Assembly: GCA_025602905.1 (NCBI GenBank)
Contig: JAHLKI010000010.1
Span: 744,001-808,000 of the forward strand
DNA length: 64,000 bases
Source: Phlyctochytrium arcticum
Taxonomy: Eukaryota > Chytridiomycota > Chytridiomycetes > Chytridiales > Chytridiaceae
Direction: 5' to 3'
The translations under genes and the position numbers were made by a program. Positions 48,101-59,241 of this stretch are shown here, piece by piece (the stretch's first letter is position 1; the number at the start of each line of letters is the position of its first letter). The notes under the pieces were generated by a model that did no database searches, was not told the DNA's origin, and saw only the letters and a list, made by a program, of their open reading frames with translations.

Positions 48101-51100
48101 TCCGGCGCGTTCCCGACCCGGCCTTTCAAATAATCTTCCAGAGCTTTAAAGGGAGCGATCGCATGGACACTAATCAGGACACTCTCATATTGTTTAGGGA
48201 CCGTCTCAGGTTCCTCGGCCACAAGCTTGATGCGCAATTGTCGGGTCAGTTGCATACTGGGACTATTGGAACTGTTTTCCGTGCCAAAGGACCCGCCGCT
48301 CATCAGACCTCCAAACATCCCATCGTAGGAGAATGCCGAGGACGCTTGCGTAGCGGATACAACATCGAAACTCTCCACTCGCGACAAGGATTCTTGCAAG
48401 AGCTGCACCGTCCGCTTGAAACCTCCTGGGACGAAGAAGGATCGATTCGCTGGATCAGGTGTAGGTCCATTCAGGAATACATGCAGAAAAGATTTGAGTC
48501 GGAGCGCGAGTGACAGCGCATACTCTGGTCGCTCTGTATCCGAAAGGGGTACTGTAATGTCTGTGGCGCCAGGTTTGGTAAGGAAGTCGGACAAAGCTTG
48601 CATTAATCCGCTTTCCAGGATCTCGTAGCCCGTCACTCCAACGCCAACATCCGTAGCCTTATTACGTGAAAACCGCTCAGCGACAACCCTGAGTGTATCA
48701 AGCATGAGAGGATCCTTGTTGGATGGGGGAACTTTGCCAGAGAGGATTTCGCCCAAATGGACCAGCTCGGCCAGAACCTCATCCATTTTGCCCGACGTGG
48801 TGGGTGTGGTGGGGTGTGACTCGATCGTACGACGACATTGACTGATGATCCATTTGCGAACTCCGCTTTCGGGATATCGCTCGTTATTCAGACCCATGAC
48901 GGTACCGCCACCCACAGTTCCGAGACTACGCTGACGACTTGAATTTGCGCTAGCCGAAGTGCGATTCAACCTTTCGAGTGCATCGCGCATTCCTTGCAAT
49001 ATAGAAGTAGTGGAATTCAAATCGCCGGTGGACGATGCTGATCCAGCTGATAGTGGGTTGTCGCTATTGTCGCCAGATGCAGAATCACGATTGGTTTGAA
49101 TAGACAAATCGGCGTTCTGAGTGGGTTCGGCACTAGGAGTAGGTTGGTCCGTACTTGCCGTTCCAATGGGAGCTCGGGCAATCGCTTCCACAGTGTCTAA
49201 TAACTCATCCATTTCGTCTTGGCGGCGCGCTACTGCAGACTGTCCTGCCGTAGTGCCCGCAGCGGAAGAACCCGGCGCAGCAGAAGAAGTTCCAATATGA
49301 CCGGCAACTTGATCGCGCAACCGCTTCAAGTCTCGCACAAGATCGCTCAACCTTCGGCTCATGGGTACCGGAAGCCCACTTGTGGTGGCGGCGGTGGACG
49401 ATGTGGGAGTTCCTTGCTGGTCAGATAACGTACTAGCAGCCTCAGCAGCAGTGGCCGCTAATTCGACCTCTACCCGATCACTTTCGTCCATGCTAATCAT
49501 TTTCGACATTTCCTCCAAAGCACCTTCCCGCGCAAACCAAGTTCGGTAGGAAGGCCCACATTTGCGAATGACAACTAATGCAATCTGCAGACCACCGGCT
49601 ACCAGGGCAAGAGCCTCTCGTCGCTCCTTATCCGGAACAGTTCGTCTGAGTCCTATTTCACGTAGTGATAACAATTCGGAAATGAACTTTCCAAAAACGC
49701 TGTTTCGAGCCAACACGTCAGCTAAAACGGAAGAGTCGCTGCTGTACCAAACACCCTTGCCGACGCCTTCGACGACCTTGCGACGGACATTGGCATTGAC
49801 GGTTGCACCAAACACTTCAATCAGAATGGGAAGGATTTGCTGAGTATAACTATTCACGAGTTCGGGGTGTTCTTGGAGCAATTTGAAGTGGGATGCATCG
49901 TGGGGGCTCAATGCTGGTTTGCCTTTTCCGGCAGTCGCAGATCGAGAGGATGTACCGGTAGTTCCGGTCGCGTCAGCATTCACAACATCAGATGAGGATT
50001 GCGGAGAAGGAGTGCTCTTGGCCGGGCTTGGCGGCGGCCGACCTTTGGCATCCGTCTGCCCCTTCTGCTGTGAAAGCTCCACTCGTGGGACCCCAGATTG
50101 ATCGTTATTGAGATCCCAGACATCCTCACGGGGTAAAGTTGGTAAAAGCGACAGAGCAAGATTCAAAACTTCAGTGACTTGATCAACAGGGCGAGTGACG
50201 ACAACTTGAGTGACGGCAGCAGACAAGACTTCCGTCTCAATCTCATCCAGATCATTTGAATCAGTAATGCGCCCACCTGTCAGGTACCCGCGGACGAGAT
50301 TGACTATATCGTGGTCCTGTAGCATTTCCATGGCCAGCTTGGGAGAACTGCGCGCCGCTGATGCCAACAACTTGATGAGTTGGGTGAATATGGCTGGGTT
50401 GGAAGTGACGGTCGATGGTGCAGTGACGGGATTCACCAAGGTCGAGATAGTTCGTAGGAAGCTAGTCGTAATCAATTTCTCTGACCTTTCCATGGATGCG
50501 CTACACCAGTCCACAATTCGACCCAACGCGCGGACTACTTGTTCAACGAGCTTTTGGTCGGCATATGAGAGCAAACGTTCAAAGATGGGTAAAACTTCTT
50601 TGATCATGCCAAATGTCTGGGCATGCTTGTCGGCTCGGCCGCTTTCCGAACTATCACCCAATAGGGAGGAAGTGTCGGACGGCAACTTGTTCAGTCCTCG
50701 ACATGCGTTGGCCGCAATACTGACGGCCGTCCTTTGTACGTGCAAACTAAAAAAGTCAATGTACTGCAGAACTGCTAGCAAGCCATTTGCGCGAATGATG
50801 GCCGATGGGTATTCTTGACTAATCTTGCCGAGCACAGAGAGAACTTGCTCCGCCAAGTCAATGTACTCGACTTCCATCAGTTTGCCTACCAAAACGCTGA
50901 CTGCGCCGTGTTGGAGAACGTGCATGGTCGAAGATGGATGGGCCTCGATCAGGTTTGACAAACATCGGCAAGCCAAAAGCATCAGCTCGGGATTAGGGCC
51001 GGCTCCGCCAAGACCGAGCTCATGAGCGGCCATTCCAAGTTCTGCTAGCATTTCGGCAGGAATGTCGTCGCCCAGCGAATCCGGGCTTGGACCTCTAATG

Positions 51101-52652
51101 ATGTCCACTAGAGCCTTGACGAAATCATGCGTATTGAATCCAGCCATACTCTGACTTCCATGACCAATAAACATATCTTCGGTAGCCATGCTCAGCAACT
51201 CGGATAGCTCCTGTAGCGCCACCATTTGCATTGTTTGATCATTTTGATCTTTTAATTGTCGCAACATGTCGGAAAATCGTGAGCTGGATGCCCCGCCGCC
51301 TTGTGAGCTCATACGTATTCCGCCAAAGCTAAAGAGGGCAGCCATCTCAGATCGACGCGCCGCAGACGCTCCGTCGCCGAATCCGTCATTTCCATAGTCT
51401 GCTTCCATGTCATCTTCATTCTCTTCGTCATCCTCAATATCATAATCAGGATGATCCAATTCTTCTGGATTGTCCTGCGACGAAAGAGTAGGTTTTTTCG
51501 AAGCATCAGATTCGGACCCACGAGCACGACGGCCCCGTCGACGACGACTGGAATTTGAGACTGGCTGCCGTACATCCGATGTATCATCGCTGGTATCCAT
51601 CGACATAGGAGACGTAGGGTCCTCGGCAGTTTGTTGAGAAGTGGGTTGCGTTGCTGCTACACGGGAAGGTGATGGCTCGGGTGTTGATAGTGATTCAGAG
51701 GATTGCCTTTTTGATGACGTAGCATGGCTACTACGCCGCGACTTTGACTTCCGGCTGCCGCGAGAGGAGCCACTACTAACATCTTGTTCCCCATTGCCAT
51801 TGTTATCTTCCCTGTGCTTCCCTTTGTTCTTTTCGCGACCCATATTTTCAGCGCTTGCAGTTGTCGGCAAGAGATCGCCCTCCGTGTGGCGTCGCCTTTT
51901 TGCTTTATAAGCAAGTGACGTTGTTTCTGATCCTGATCTGCTACCGTCGGAGACCGAGGAACTCGACAGTCGACGCTTTCTCTTGTTATCTGCTCCCAAC
52001 TGCTGTTGAGATGATGCCGCAGACTGATCCTCACCGAATCTAGATCAAAGACGGTTTATATTTTGCGGGAGCGTGAATGATGCAACGACATTAATACCTT
52101 TCAGTTACGCTCGATTGTGTAGAGCCTATTTTGGCAGACTTTGTCAAGCGGGTACGATTGATTAGAGGTATAGAGACTTCAATAGTGCTTGCTTTGGCCT
52201 GTAGATTACCCGCTTTCGCCTTTGCCTTTATTGGTCGCCGCCTACATTTCAACATTCAATACTATTCTTAAAATCCGGAGATACGACTTTGATGGATGAA
52301 CATACCTGGACGGTGGAGTGACGGCGGTCACACGCGGCCTTGTACCTCGCAGGACCTTTGTTCCCTGGCTTCGTTTACTTGACCCTGCCGAGTTCAATAG
52401 GTTCTGTTTCCGGGTTGCTTTCTCAGCGTGCTTGGTCTTCTTGCCGCCTTCAAGTGTAATACCCTTCCGCTGTTTCTTATTTTCGTTGTTTGATGGTCCT
52501 GCTATGGCCGCCGCGGAGGCGAGTTTTGGGTCGTTGACGTCCCCCTGTTGCTGTTGATGTATAACCCGAGTACTCCGGCGCCGAATCGGTAAGGCTGGCG
52601 ATTGATTTTCCTGCTGCTGCGAGTGCCTGCTTCCTTGTTCAGACGAGTCCAT
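45164..52652 (-). CDS. UFD4: TRIP12/UFD4-type HECT E3 ubiquitin ligase
   Basis: Exons 52652-52306, 52241-52098, 52039-45997 and 45925-45164 join in frame to give 2,431 residues. The N-terminal 350 residues are basic and disordered, then an ARM/HEAT block begins with MLRQLKDQNDQTMQMVALQE and LSELLSMATEDMF, the typical TRIP12/UFD4 opening. A long Ser-rich middle, a KFGKFISELLSLRE-like helical region and an acidic Asp/Glu tract follow. The HECT domain starts around VEFFDEVGTGLGPTLEFYS. The last exon carries FEVL, HRREFLQFVTGSPKLPIGGF and PSVMTCVNYLKVPEYS, with catalytic Cys near residue 2,398, 33 residues from the end as usual. By family it extends ubiquitin chains on fusion-degradation and N-degron substrates. 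The gene is longer than yeast UFD4 and closer to animal TRIP12. Very large exon 3 (6 kb) contrasts with the small exons nearby. Confidence 0.92.
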
Positions 52653-54071
52653 TTACGAGAGCAGTGCAGTTGGGTGGGCCATCCAGCGCGCTTTTGGCCA
52701 CACTTGGATAAGTGATGCAACGACTTTTGGCAATGAGCGTAACGTTCAATCAAGCACCCCGTTTTTGTGACAAAACAGCAGCAAGACGTGATTCGGGGTT
52801 GTTACAAATAGTCCGTTTGGTCAACGTGTCTGAGAGTAGCAAATGCAAATGCCGAAGAACCTAAAGGGCGCTTTTTTTCTGAGTAGGGATAGATTCTGTC
52901 ACAATGAAGAGTCTTTTCCTCTAATATGATACTTGGTATGGACGGAGAACTGCCTGCAATGATACGAATTCAACACAAGATCAACCCCCAAGGAAAGCCA
53001 CGAAAGAACCACCCACCAGACGGGACTACAGATCCACCAAGATCCCCACAGTCGGCGGGATACCGGTGTCTTGGCTGTTGACAGTTGGGCCTGTCAAATG
53101 GTTGGCCGAGTAAAGACGCTGCCTTCTTGCTGGCAGTTTCTTTTGCGAATGGGATAAAATGCAAGGTTCCTCGCTAAACTTTTGGCCGTTCCCGAGAAGT
53201 GATGGGAACTTTGAAGTTTGACGTGGGCAGCAGCCGGTTCGATCCGCATCGGCTGCTGCGCTAATCTGGCCATGAACTTGATGCAGATCCACAGATTCAA
53301 GGACAAACCGTGCATTATGAGATTTTCATTAATGCGTACCCCCAATCTCTCCTTTTCCGTCTACACAAGGTCTGGGCATGGCAAGTTGCAAACAAACCGT
53401 ATCAAAGCTGGCTGGCTGATGGCTGCTCCGTTCACCGGGACGCAAACAAGACAAGAAGAATGCTCAAGAAAAAGTCAGGCCACTCCTCCTATTCAGATTT
53501 GCTGGTATGATCGGCTTGGAGTTGAATGCTGCATTCCCCTTGTGCTTGAATATTAGGGACCTGGTCTCCAAATGGACGTTGGCAGTGGCCGTTCCAATTC
53601 ATACAAAATTAGTCTTCCTCAGTTCATCCCAAACTTGCTGTTCGTGCCGCATTCGGAAATGAAAACGATCGTTAGTTTACCGAAATATCATACTACACTT
53701 CTTTCACGGCAGTTCCAGAGCCTTTTATTCCATAAGTACATCTACCAATATGCTTACCCAGGGTGCGATGTGACTCCCCTGACCATCAAAATAACCCAGG
53801 AATCTGCCAATGATACGAGCTAGGCCCATCCTACAACTGACAGCTCTAGACTCAAGTTGCCAAAGTGCCAGCCAGCGGGGGGCCTCCAAGCTCGAGCGGA
53901 GTTTCAAGCCGAGTTCTGACTCATGCGGCTGGTGCCTTCATTTGCTCTTCTTGACTGTGCCGCTCAGATTTGCATTGCTCATCCCATTTGAAGTTTGGCA
54001 AAGTTTTGTCCCATTTCGCCAAGCATTTTTGCCCATCAAATCGAAAGACAACGACCGGAACCTCAAGAAGA
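52653..54071. other. Intergenic region between divergent HECT and ferredoxin-fusion genes
   Basis: About 1.4 kb between divergently transcribed genes; it should hold both promoters. Overlapping short frames exist on both strands around 53026-53556 but none shows a domain or splice structure. I see no repeat or RNA gene. Confidence 0.4.
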
Positions 54072-56035
54072 ATGCCTCAGCAGATGCTGCGATGGGCACT
54101 GGGCCGCTCTTTGATCTACCGCGGCCCTCAGCGTCTCGGCCTCCGGTCAAAGAGTTCTAAAACTGCCGCAGTCAGCAACGTACCAGAACATGTCGGCAGT
54201 GTTGGCAGCCCATACCGCAAGCATATTCTCCTGGGTACTAGTCAGCCTCCCGCTAGTTGGGCTCCCAAATTGGAGAAGACGGACACCTTCATGAAGCAAC
54301 TGTCACCCTTCCTCGACGACTCGGATGCGGGTTACAAGGTCTCTGCAAGCACGGATGCCACTACGAATGGGGAATCAGGGACAAGAACAATAAGAATCTT
54401 GCCTGGAAATACTCAACTTGTCGTTCCCGAAAATGATGGCAAGACTGCCGCGAAGGCTATTCAACAACACCCGACTGATGCAGGCAACTCGAGAAACAAG
54501 ACTCGGCATCAGATTTTAGTTTGCGTACATGGCCAGCGGGACTGCCGATGTGGCGAACAAGGCGTTCGTCTCTTTGATTCACTCAAGAAGGAGATAGAAA
54601 ATCGTGGACTGAGTCAGGACATTGAAGTCAGTGGCGTGTCCCACATCGGCGGCCATAAATATGCCGGAAATGCCATTGTTTATCCGAGGGGGGACTGGTA
54701 TGGCTTACTTGACAGTCCAGATGCAAAATCCCTGATATCGGCGGTCCTGGAAGATAGAGTTTGGTGGGACCGCTGGCGGGGGCGCATGGATTTGACCAAG
54801 GATCAAGAAATTGCGCTCTACCAACAGTCTACTTCTGTCTCGGCTCTAGCTCCACATCCTCAAACAAAAGTAGCGGAAAGCATTTCTGTGACGTATATTA
54901 TGCCTGACAATACCACAAAAACTTTATCCGTTCCTTGCGGCAAGCGACTCATGGAAGTGGGCAAAGAAGCCGACATTCCGACAATTGACGGAACGTGCGG
55001 AGGGAACTTGGAGTGTGCCACATGCCACATTATTGTTGACCCTGCATACGCTTCGAAGCTGCCCCCTGTTACCGAGGAAGAGGAAGACATACTCGAGGTA
55101 ACTCTCTCTGTCACTCTTTACTGCCGTCGGAATATCGTAGCTAATTTGATCTTTTGTTAGTACGCAATCGGCCGCACACCAAAGTAAGTGGCATCTCTTT
55201 ACTTTTGTGATAGGGATTCGGGTTAATGTTCCTATCATTTGGCAGCTCGCGACTGTCGTGTCAGCTGACGGCCAAGAAGGATCTTGATGGGCTTCGGCTA
55301 CAGGTCGCTTCACCTGTCCCAAAACCTTTCCCCGCTCGGTCCTTTTCCACTTCCGCTAGACCGATTCTCTCAATAACCAGTATCCTTCCTGGCCAATCAC
55401 GCCTTATTCCCACCCCACCATTCTCCCGCTCCTTCTCCGCTATCCCTTCCTCACAGGCGGAAGGTCCCCGTCAGGAGCAGCCAGAACAGTCACCACCGAA
55501 AAGGGATATCAAGTCTCTCACTCGAGAATACGGCCCTATCGCTGTCGCTGTCTACCTGACATTCTCATTCTCAACCTTCCTTCTTTGCCTTGGCCTTATC
55601 TCTACCTACGAAATCGACGCTGCAAAACTCTCCGAGGTCTTTACGACCTTAAAGTCATACCTGGGAATTGCCGCACCATCCCCCAGTGAAGTCGAGGAAG
55701 AAGCTGAACCAAAGCAGTCGGAATTGTTTAATCTACTTCCCGAACGTTTCAGAACACCCGAAGTCCGTGCGGGCGCTACAATGGTCCTCCTAGCTATGGC
55801 AATGACCAAACTCTTTTTACCCATCAAGTTGGGTCTTACCGCCGCAGTAACGCCGCTAGTCGCAAAGCGGTTGCGTACCATGGGGTTCCATTTAGGGACC
55901 AAGGGCGGCTATAAAGATGCCGCAGTACGGGTCAAGAGTGAGGTCAAGGTTCGCACTGACCGGGTCAAAGAACGAGCTGATAGAGTCAAGGAAGGGGTCA
56001 AAGAACGGGCGGAAAAGTTTAGAGACCGAGAGTGA
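54072..56035 (+). CDS. Three-domain mitochondrial protein: Apd1/Aim32-like ferredoxin + adrenodoxin-type ferredoxin + FAM210 (DUF1279)
   Basis: Exons 54072-55097, 55161-55183 and 55246-56035 join in frame to give 612 residues. A basic presequence (MLRWALGRSLIYRGPQRLGL) suggests mitochondrial import. Domain 1 is the thioredoxin-like Suc/Fer fold: ILVCVHGQRDCRCGEQG and SHIGGHKYAGNAIVYPRGDW, keeping the two Cys and two His expected to bind a [2Fe-2S] cluster in Apd1/Aim32. Domain 2 is adrenodoxin-like: GTCGGNLECATCHIIV gives three ligands and RLSCQL, after the last intron, the fourth. Domain 3, after a Ser/Pro linker, is DUF1279 (DIKSLTREYGPIAVAVYLTF with a membrane helix), ending in a charged coiled coil with repeated DRVKERA units. 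No stop lies between domains. An in-frame ATG inside the last intron (55226) offers an alternative start. Confidence 0.82.
55226..55245 (+). other. In-frame ATG within the last intron of the fusion gene (possible alternative start)
   Basis: The last 20 bases of intron 55184-55245 contain ATG in frame with exon 3 (MFLSFGSSRLSCQL...). Translation from it would yield a 269-residue DUF1279 protein whose N-terminus, rich in Ser/Arg with SFSTSARPIL, resembles a mitochondrial presequence. This start would make a stand-alone FAM210-like protein from an unspliced or internally initiated transcript. Confidence 0.4.
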
Positions 56036-56214
56036 ATATTTGTACAGCCTTACTTTTCACATATTTATGATTCGTGTAATATTACGCCTTAATCTGCCGC
56101 AACAATCGCCTACGAAACTCTACGAAACTCTCTAATCCTTCCAGGGAAGAAATACCGGAACCAGAATGTTGGTTAGTAGGGACTTCTGCACATGTGAGAT
56201 CTTGAAATCCGTGA

Positions 56215-56286
56215 GCCCGCTTAGCTCAGTGGTAGAGCGTGAGGCTTTTAACCTTAAGGTCGTGGGTTCGACACCCACAGCGGGCG
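56215..56286 (+). tRNA. tRNA-Lys (UUU)
   Basis: A 72-nt intronless tRNA. The acceptor stem GCCCGCT pairs with AGCGGGC; the D arm has TAGCTCAGTGGTAGAG. The anticodon stem TGAGG/CCTTA closes the loop CTTTTAA, giving anticodon UUU. The T arm GTGGGTTCGACACCCAC is perfect. Internal A and B boxes are intact. A T7 run follows 7 bases downstream as RNA polymerase III terminator. Confidence 0.95.
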
Positions 56287-56292
56287 CATCCC

Positions 56293-56299
56293 TTTTTTT
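56293..56299 (+). terminator. RNA polymerase III terminator of tRNA-Lys
   Basis: Seven consecutive T on the sense strand, 7 bases after the tRNA 3' end. Confidence 0.85.
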
Positions 56300-57119
56300 G
56301 TCTTTTCTTGGATTCTGTCTCACTTTCGAACTCGTATTCAGATTTTACTCTTTTATATAGAACTCAACTCGGTGGATGCAAGGGAAAAAAAATCCACTGA
56401 AGAGGGTACTTGCTGCTAAATCAAACGCCATGTCATGCGCAATACCAAGTTGGTAAAATAATATAGCTTATGCTAATAAGGGACACCCACAAAAAACCGT
56501 ACGTTTTTATTCCAATCTTGAGAAACGTAAGTTAATTGTAATACTGTATGTGTATCTGTTTTATGAATCCAAGTTCGTACTTTAAAGTTGTTGCGGCAGG
56601 ATAGCTATGGATAGCTTTTGCATCCAGATTGAGCTCAGAATTTGACTCAGTCGTATGTTGATAATATTTACCAGTGTTCTTAACAAAAAAAACTGTACCG
56701 GTAGGTCAAAATTACATGGACGAGTTGCTCATCGCCAATGGGATGGTCACAGGTAGATTCAAGGTTTGAGAGGTTTGGCCAATGTAGAAAGTTGCAGCTG
56801 TGGATCAGTCACGTCAGTGTAGCAAATCAAGTGCGTAAGTGTTTCAAGTGTTTCAGTGTTATGCACTACTTATATCTAACGCACATGCCATACGCTTCTC
56901 CACCATCTTCTTAACTATTCCACAATCTTGTCATAGCCAATAAAGATGGGTGAACTGTATGATACTTGGTTGGAGGGGGTTCGGGTTTGTCCTTTAAAAG
57001 GTCCCCTATAAATGATATCCCCATACTCCATACAAATAGAGCCTACTACTTCATATCTTCTTCGTCGTTCAGCACTGCGTCACAACAAATATCAATATCG
57101 ATAGGTCTACAGTAGCAAC
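56300..57119. other. Intergenic region upstream of the NADAR gene
   Basis: About 800 AT-rich bases. Apart from the TATA-like box at 57007, I recognise nothing. Confidence 0.4.
57007..57013 (+). promoter_or_regulatory. TATA-like box of the NADAR gene
   Basis: TATAAAT lies 107 bases upstream of the NADAR ATG, a plausible core promoter position. Confidence 0.4.
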
Positions 57120-57611
57120 ATGGCAGACACTATCAATTTCTACAGTACCTCGTCTCCAAATGGGTTCATGTCAAACTTTTACCCAGCCAGAATACTCGTC
57201 GACGGCAAGCTTTGGCCAAGTACGGAACACTACTTTCAAGCAATGAAGTTTTCTGGTACAAAGGACGAAAGCATTGTGGAGAAGATCCGGTTGAACGATT
57301 CGCCAGTCAAAGCAACACAATTTGGTCGAAATAGAACGTACAGACTCAGACCCGACTGGGACATTGAATATACGGATGCCAATGGGAAGATCACCAAGAC
57401 GAAAATCGAGGTCATGAGGAAAGCAGTACGAGCAAAGTTCACTCAACACCTTTATCTGAAAGAACAACTATTGGACACTGCCGGCAAGAATATTGTGGAA
57501 CACACAAAGAACGATTCATACTGGGGCGATGGAGGCGATGGGAGTGGAACGAACATGCTGGGGAAACTTCTTGTTGAACTGCGAGATGAACTCCTACAGG
57601 AAGCGGACTGA
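57120..57611 (+). CDS. NADAR/YbiA-like domain protein
   Basis: A single-exon gene of 163 residues that is almost entirely one NADAR (DUF1768) domain. It has INFYSTSSPNGFMSNFYPA near the start, WPSTEHYFQAMKF, ATQFGRNR, VMRKAVRAKFTQH and the C-terminal NDSYWGDGGDGSGTNMLGK. Most family landmarks (GE/TEHYFQA, W-DG..G-N-LGK) are present. YbiA-type enzymes cleave N-glycosidic bonds: some act on a riboflavin intermediate and some reverse ADP-ribosylation of guanine. Which substrate applies here cannot be told from sequence. No targeting signal is visible, so the cytosol is likely. A TATA-like box lies upstream. Confidence 0.9.
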   Translation: MADTINFYSTSSPNGFMSNFYPARILVDGKLWPSTEHYFQAMKFSGTKDESIVEKIRLNDSPVKATQFGRNRTYRLRPDWDIEYTDANGKITKTKIEVMRKAVRAKFTQHLYLKEQLLDTAGKNIVEHTKNDSYWGDGGDGSGTNMLGKLLVELRDELLQEAD

Positions 57612-59241
57612 ATTTGAATCGGTTCTTTGTACTTCCCTTTCACTCTTTTCCAACCACTACTTTTCATATCTATTGTCCGTTGTACTCTCCCACTTTCTTT
57701 CCTCACTCTTCACCGCCTCTTTTACCACTCCCCCACTTCTCCTCCACTCTATAGCTGCTTTTTGCCCTCTCCCCTTCTCCACTTGCAATCTTTCCCACCC
57801 TTTTCCGCTACATAGTTTGTGTTTTTGCATCTCCTTCTCTAATGTATTTTCTGCCACCTTCAGTCTTCAGTTTTGCTGTTTTACTTTTATGTATTCTTCC
57901 TGCAATCAATGCATCGTTCACACTCTATACTAAGAATTTCTCATTTCTGTAGGTCCTGGCTACAGTAAGGCCCTTCCTCTTTCATTTGGTCCGTTTCATC
58001 CCATGTAGTATGCGCTACCTATGTCTCTTACTTTTTATTTTCTCTCCTTTCTATTACCAACCCCATTTATCTTCGCGCTCTCACATTCCTGCCTCTATTA
58101 GCATTTCCGATGATTTACCTTTGTTCCATTTGTTTCTTCTGTTTCATTCTCTTTATCTAAAGAAGCCTGCCCTTCCTGCCCGGCTAGGGGCGTCCTCTAT
58201 AGTTATGCTTGCCACCTATGCCAATTTCCCCTAGCTTCACCTGTCAAGATGTCCTTTCCTTCCCCACACATAAAGAGCAGACCCTTGCTCATTTATGGCA
58301 ACGTATCACATTTGTGTTCAGGAAGTACCAACATAAGAGAGTACGCGGTGCGGAGTTTTTCGTGTCAGGGAATGTCTACGTGGGAAAATTTTGAGATGCC
58401 TGTTGTGTACATATCAAAATTGACGAAGTCGTTTTTTTATGGTGACATGTTTGTGGATCCTTTTGGGACATTCTGATAAGATGGCTTATCTGTGCATAGA
58501 CTTCCTGTCAACAGGTTGCCAGTACTCGGTGTTGACATATTTCAACAAGTTGCCAGTACTCGGTAGTGACATATTTGAGTCGCAGTTTTATACACAGAAC
58601 TATGAGATTGATTAGCGATTGTCGTTAACTTCGTCATTCCCAACGTTCATACTATATTTTCACGGCTTGTAACAAGCAATGCGAATAGAATGTTAGGAAA
58701 GACATCGGTAAGGCATAAGTATTTCACCTTCGCAGCACAGCATACGATACGGAACCGAACAAAAAGGGGCTATAGAAGAAAGAACGGGACAGGACAAGCG
58801 GCCCTCTCGAAGCATGTCGCAGATTTACATCGTCTTACTACCGTGCAGCCTGACAATCAAGCAGATTACTGCGCTCTTGGGGATGTAGCCAGGATTCGGC
58901 ATCGTTAATTTCATTTTTGCACCAAATCGCTTTGTTGACCACTGGAATACGAATGAATCGCACCGTAAGTATATGGGCTGTCATGTACTTAATAGTTCGG
59001 CTTATTTAATGTACCCAACAAGCCTTGACGGAGAAAAGAGTATGTCATTTAGGTTGAGAATTGGTTTGCGATGTCGCGTGGCTCTTCGCTGTGCTCGTAA
59101 TCAACCTCAGTACCATGCAAGACGTTTATTCTTGAGCAGTTGCATATTATTTCTATGGAAACCCTGAACAATATTACGAAGGTGTACATAAGTGTTCAGA
59201 TGTTGGAAGACGTCCTTCCACGAGGCCAGGTTCTGGAAAAT
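57612..59241. other. Intergenic region with no convincing gene
   Basis: About 1.6 kb between the NADAR and GPCR genes. The first 500 bases are strongly pyrimidine-rich on the forward strand (TTCC/CTCC runs). A 34-bp tandem duplication lies at 58510. Open frames here have no domains. Confidence 0.4.
58510..58577. repeat. Tandem duplication, 34-bp unit, 2 copies
   Basis: Each unit contains TTGCCAGTACTCGGT followed by (G/A)(T/G)TGACATATTT with few differences; copies start at about 58516 and 58550. Confidence 0.75.

Noticed and set aside
50210..50818. 202-codon forward open frame antisense to the HECT ligase
   Set aside because: It is a shadow of a strongly supported coding exon; no domain or start context.
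53026..53556. Overlapping short frames on both strands between the HECT and fusion genes
   Set aside because: None has a recognisable domain or consistent splice sites.
56132..56323. Reverse and forward open frames across the tRNA-Lys gene
   Set aside because: They are the usual fortuitous frames produced by tRNA sequence and have no independent support.
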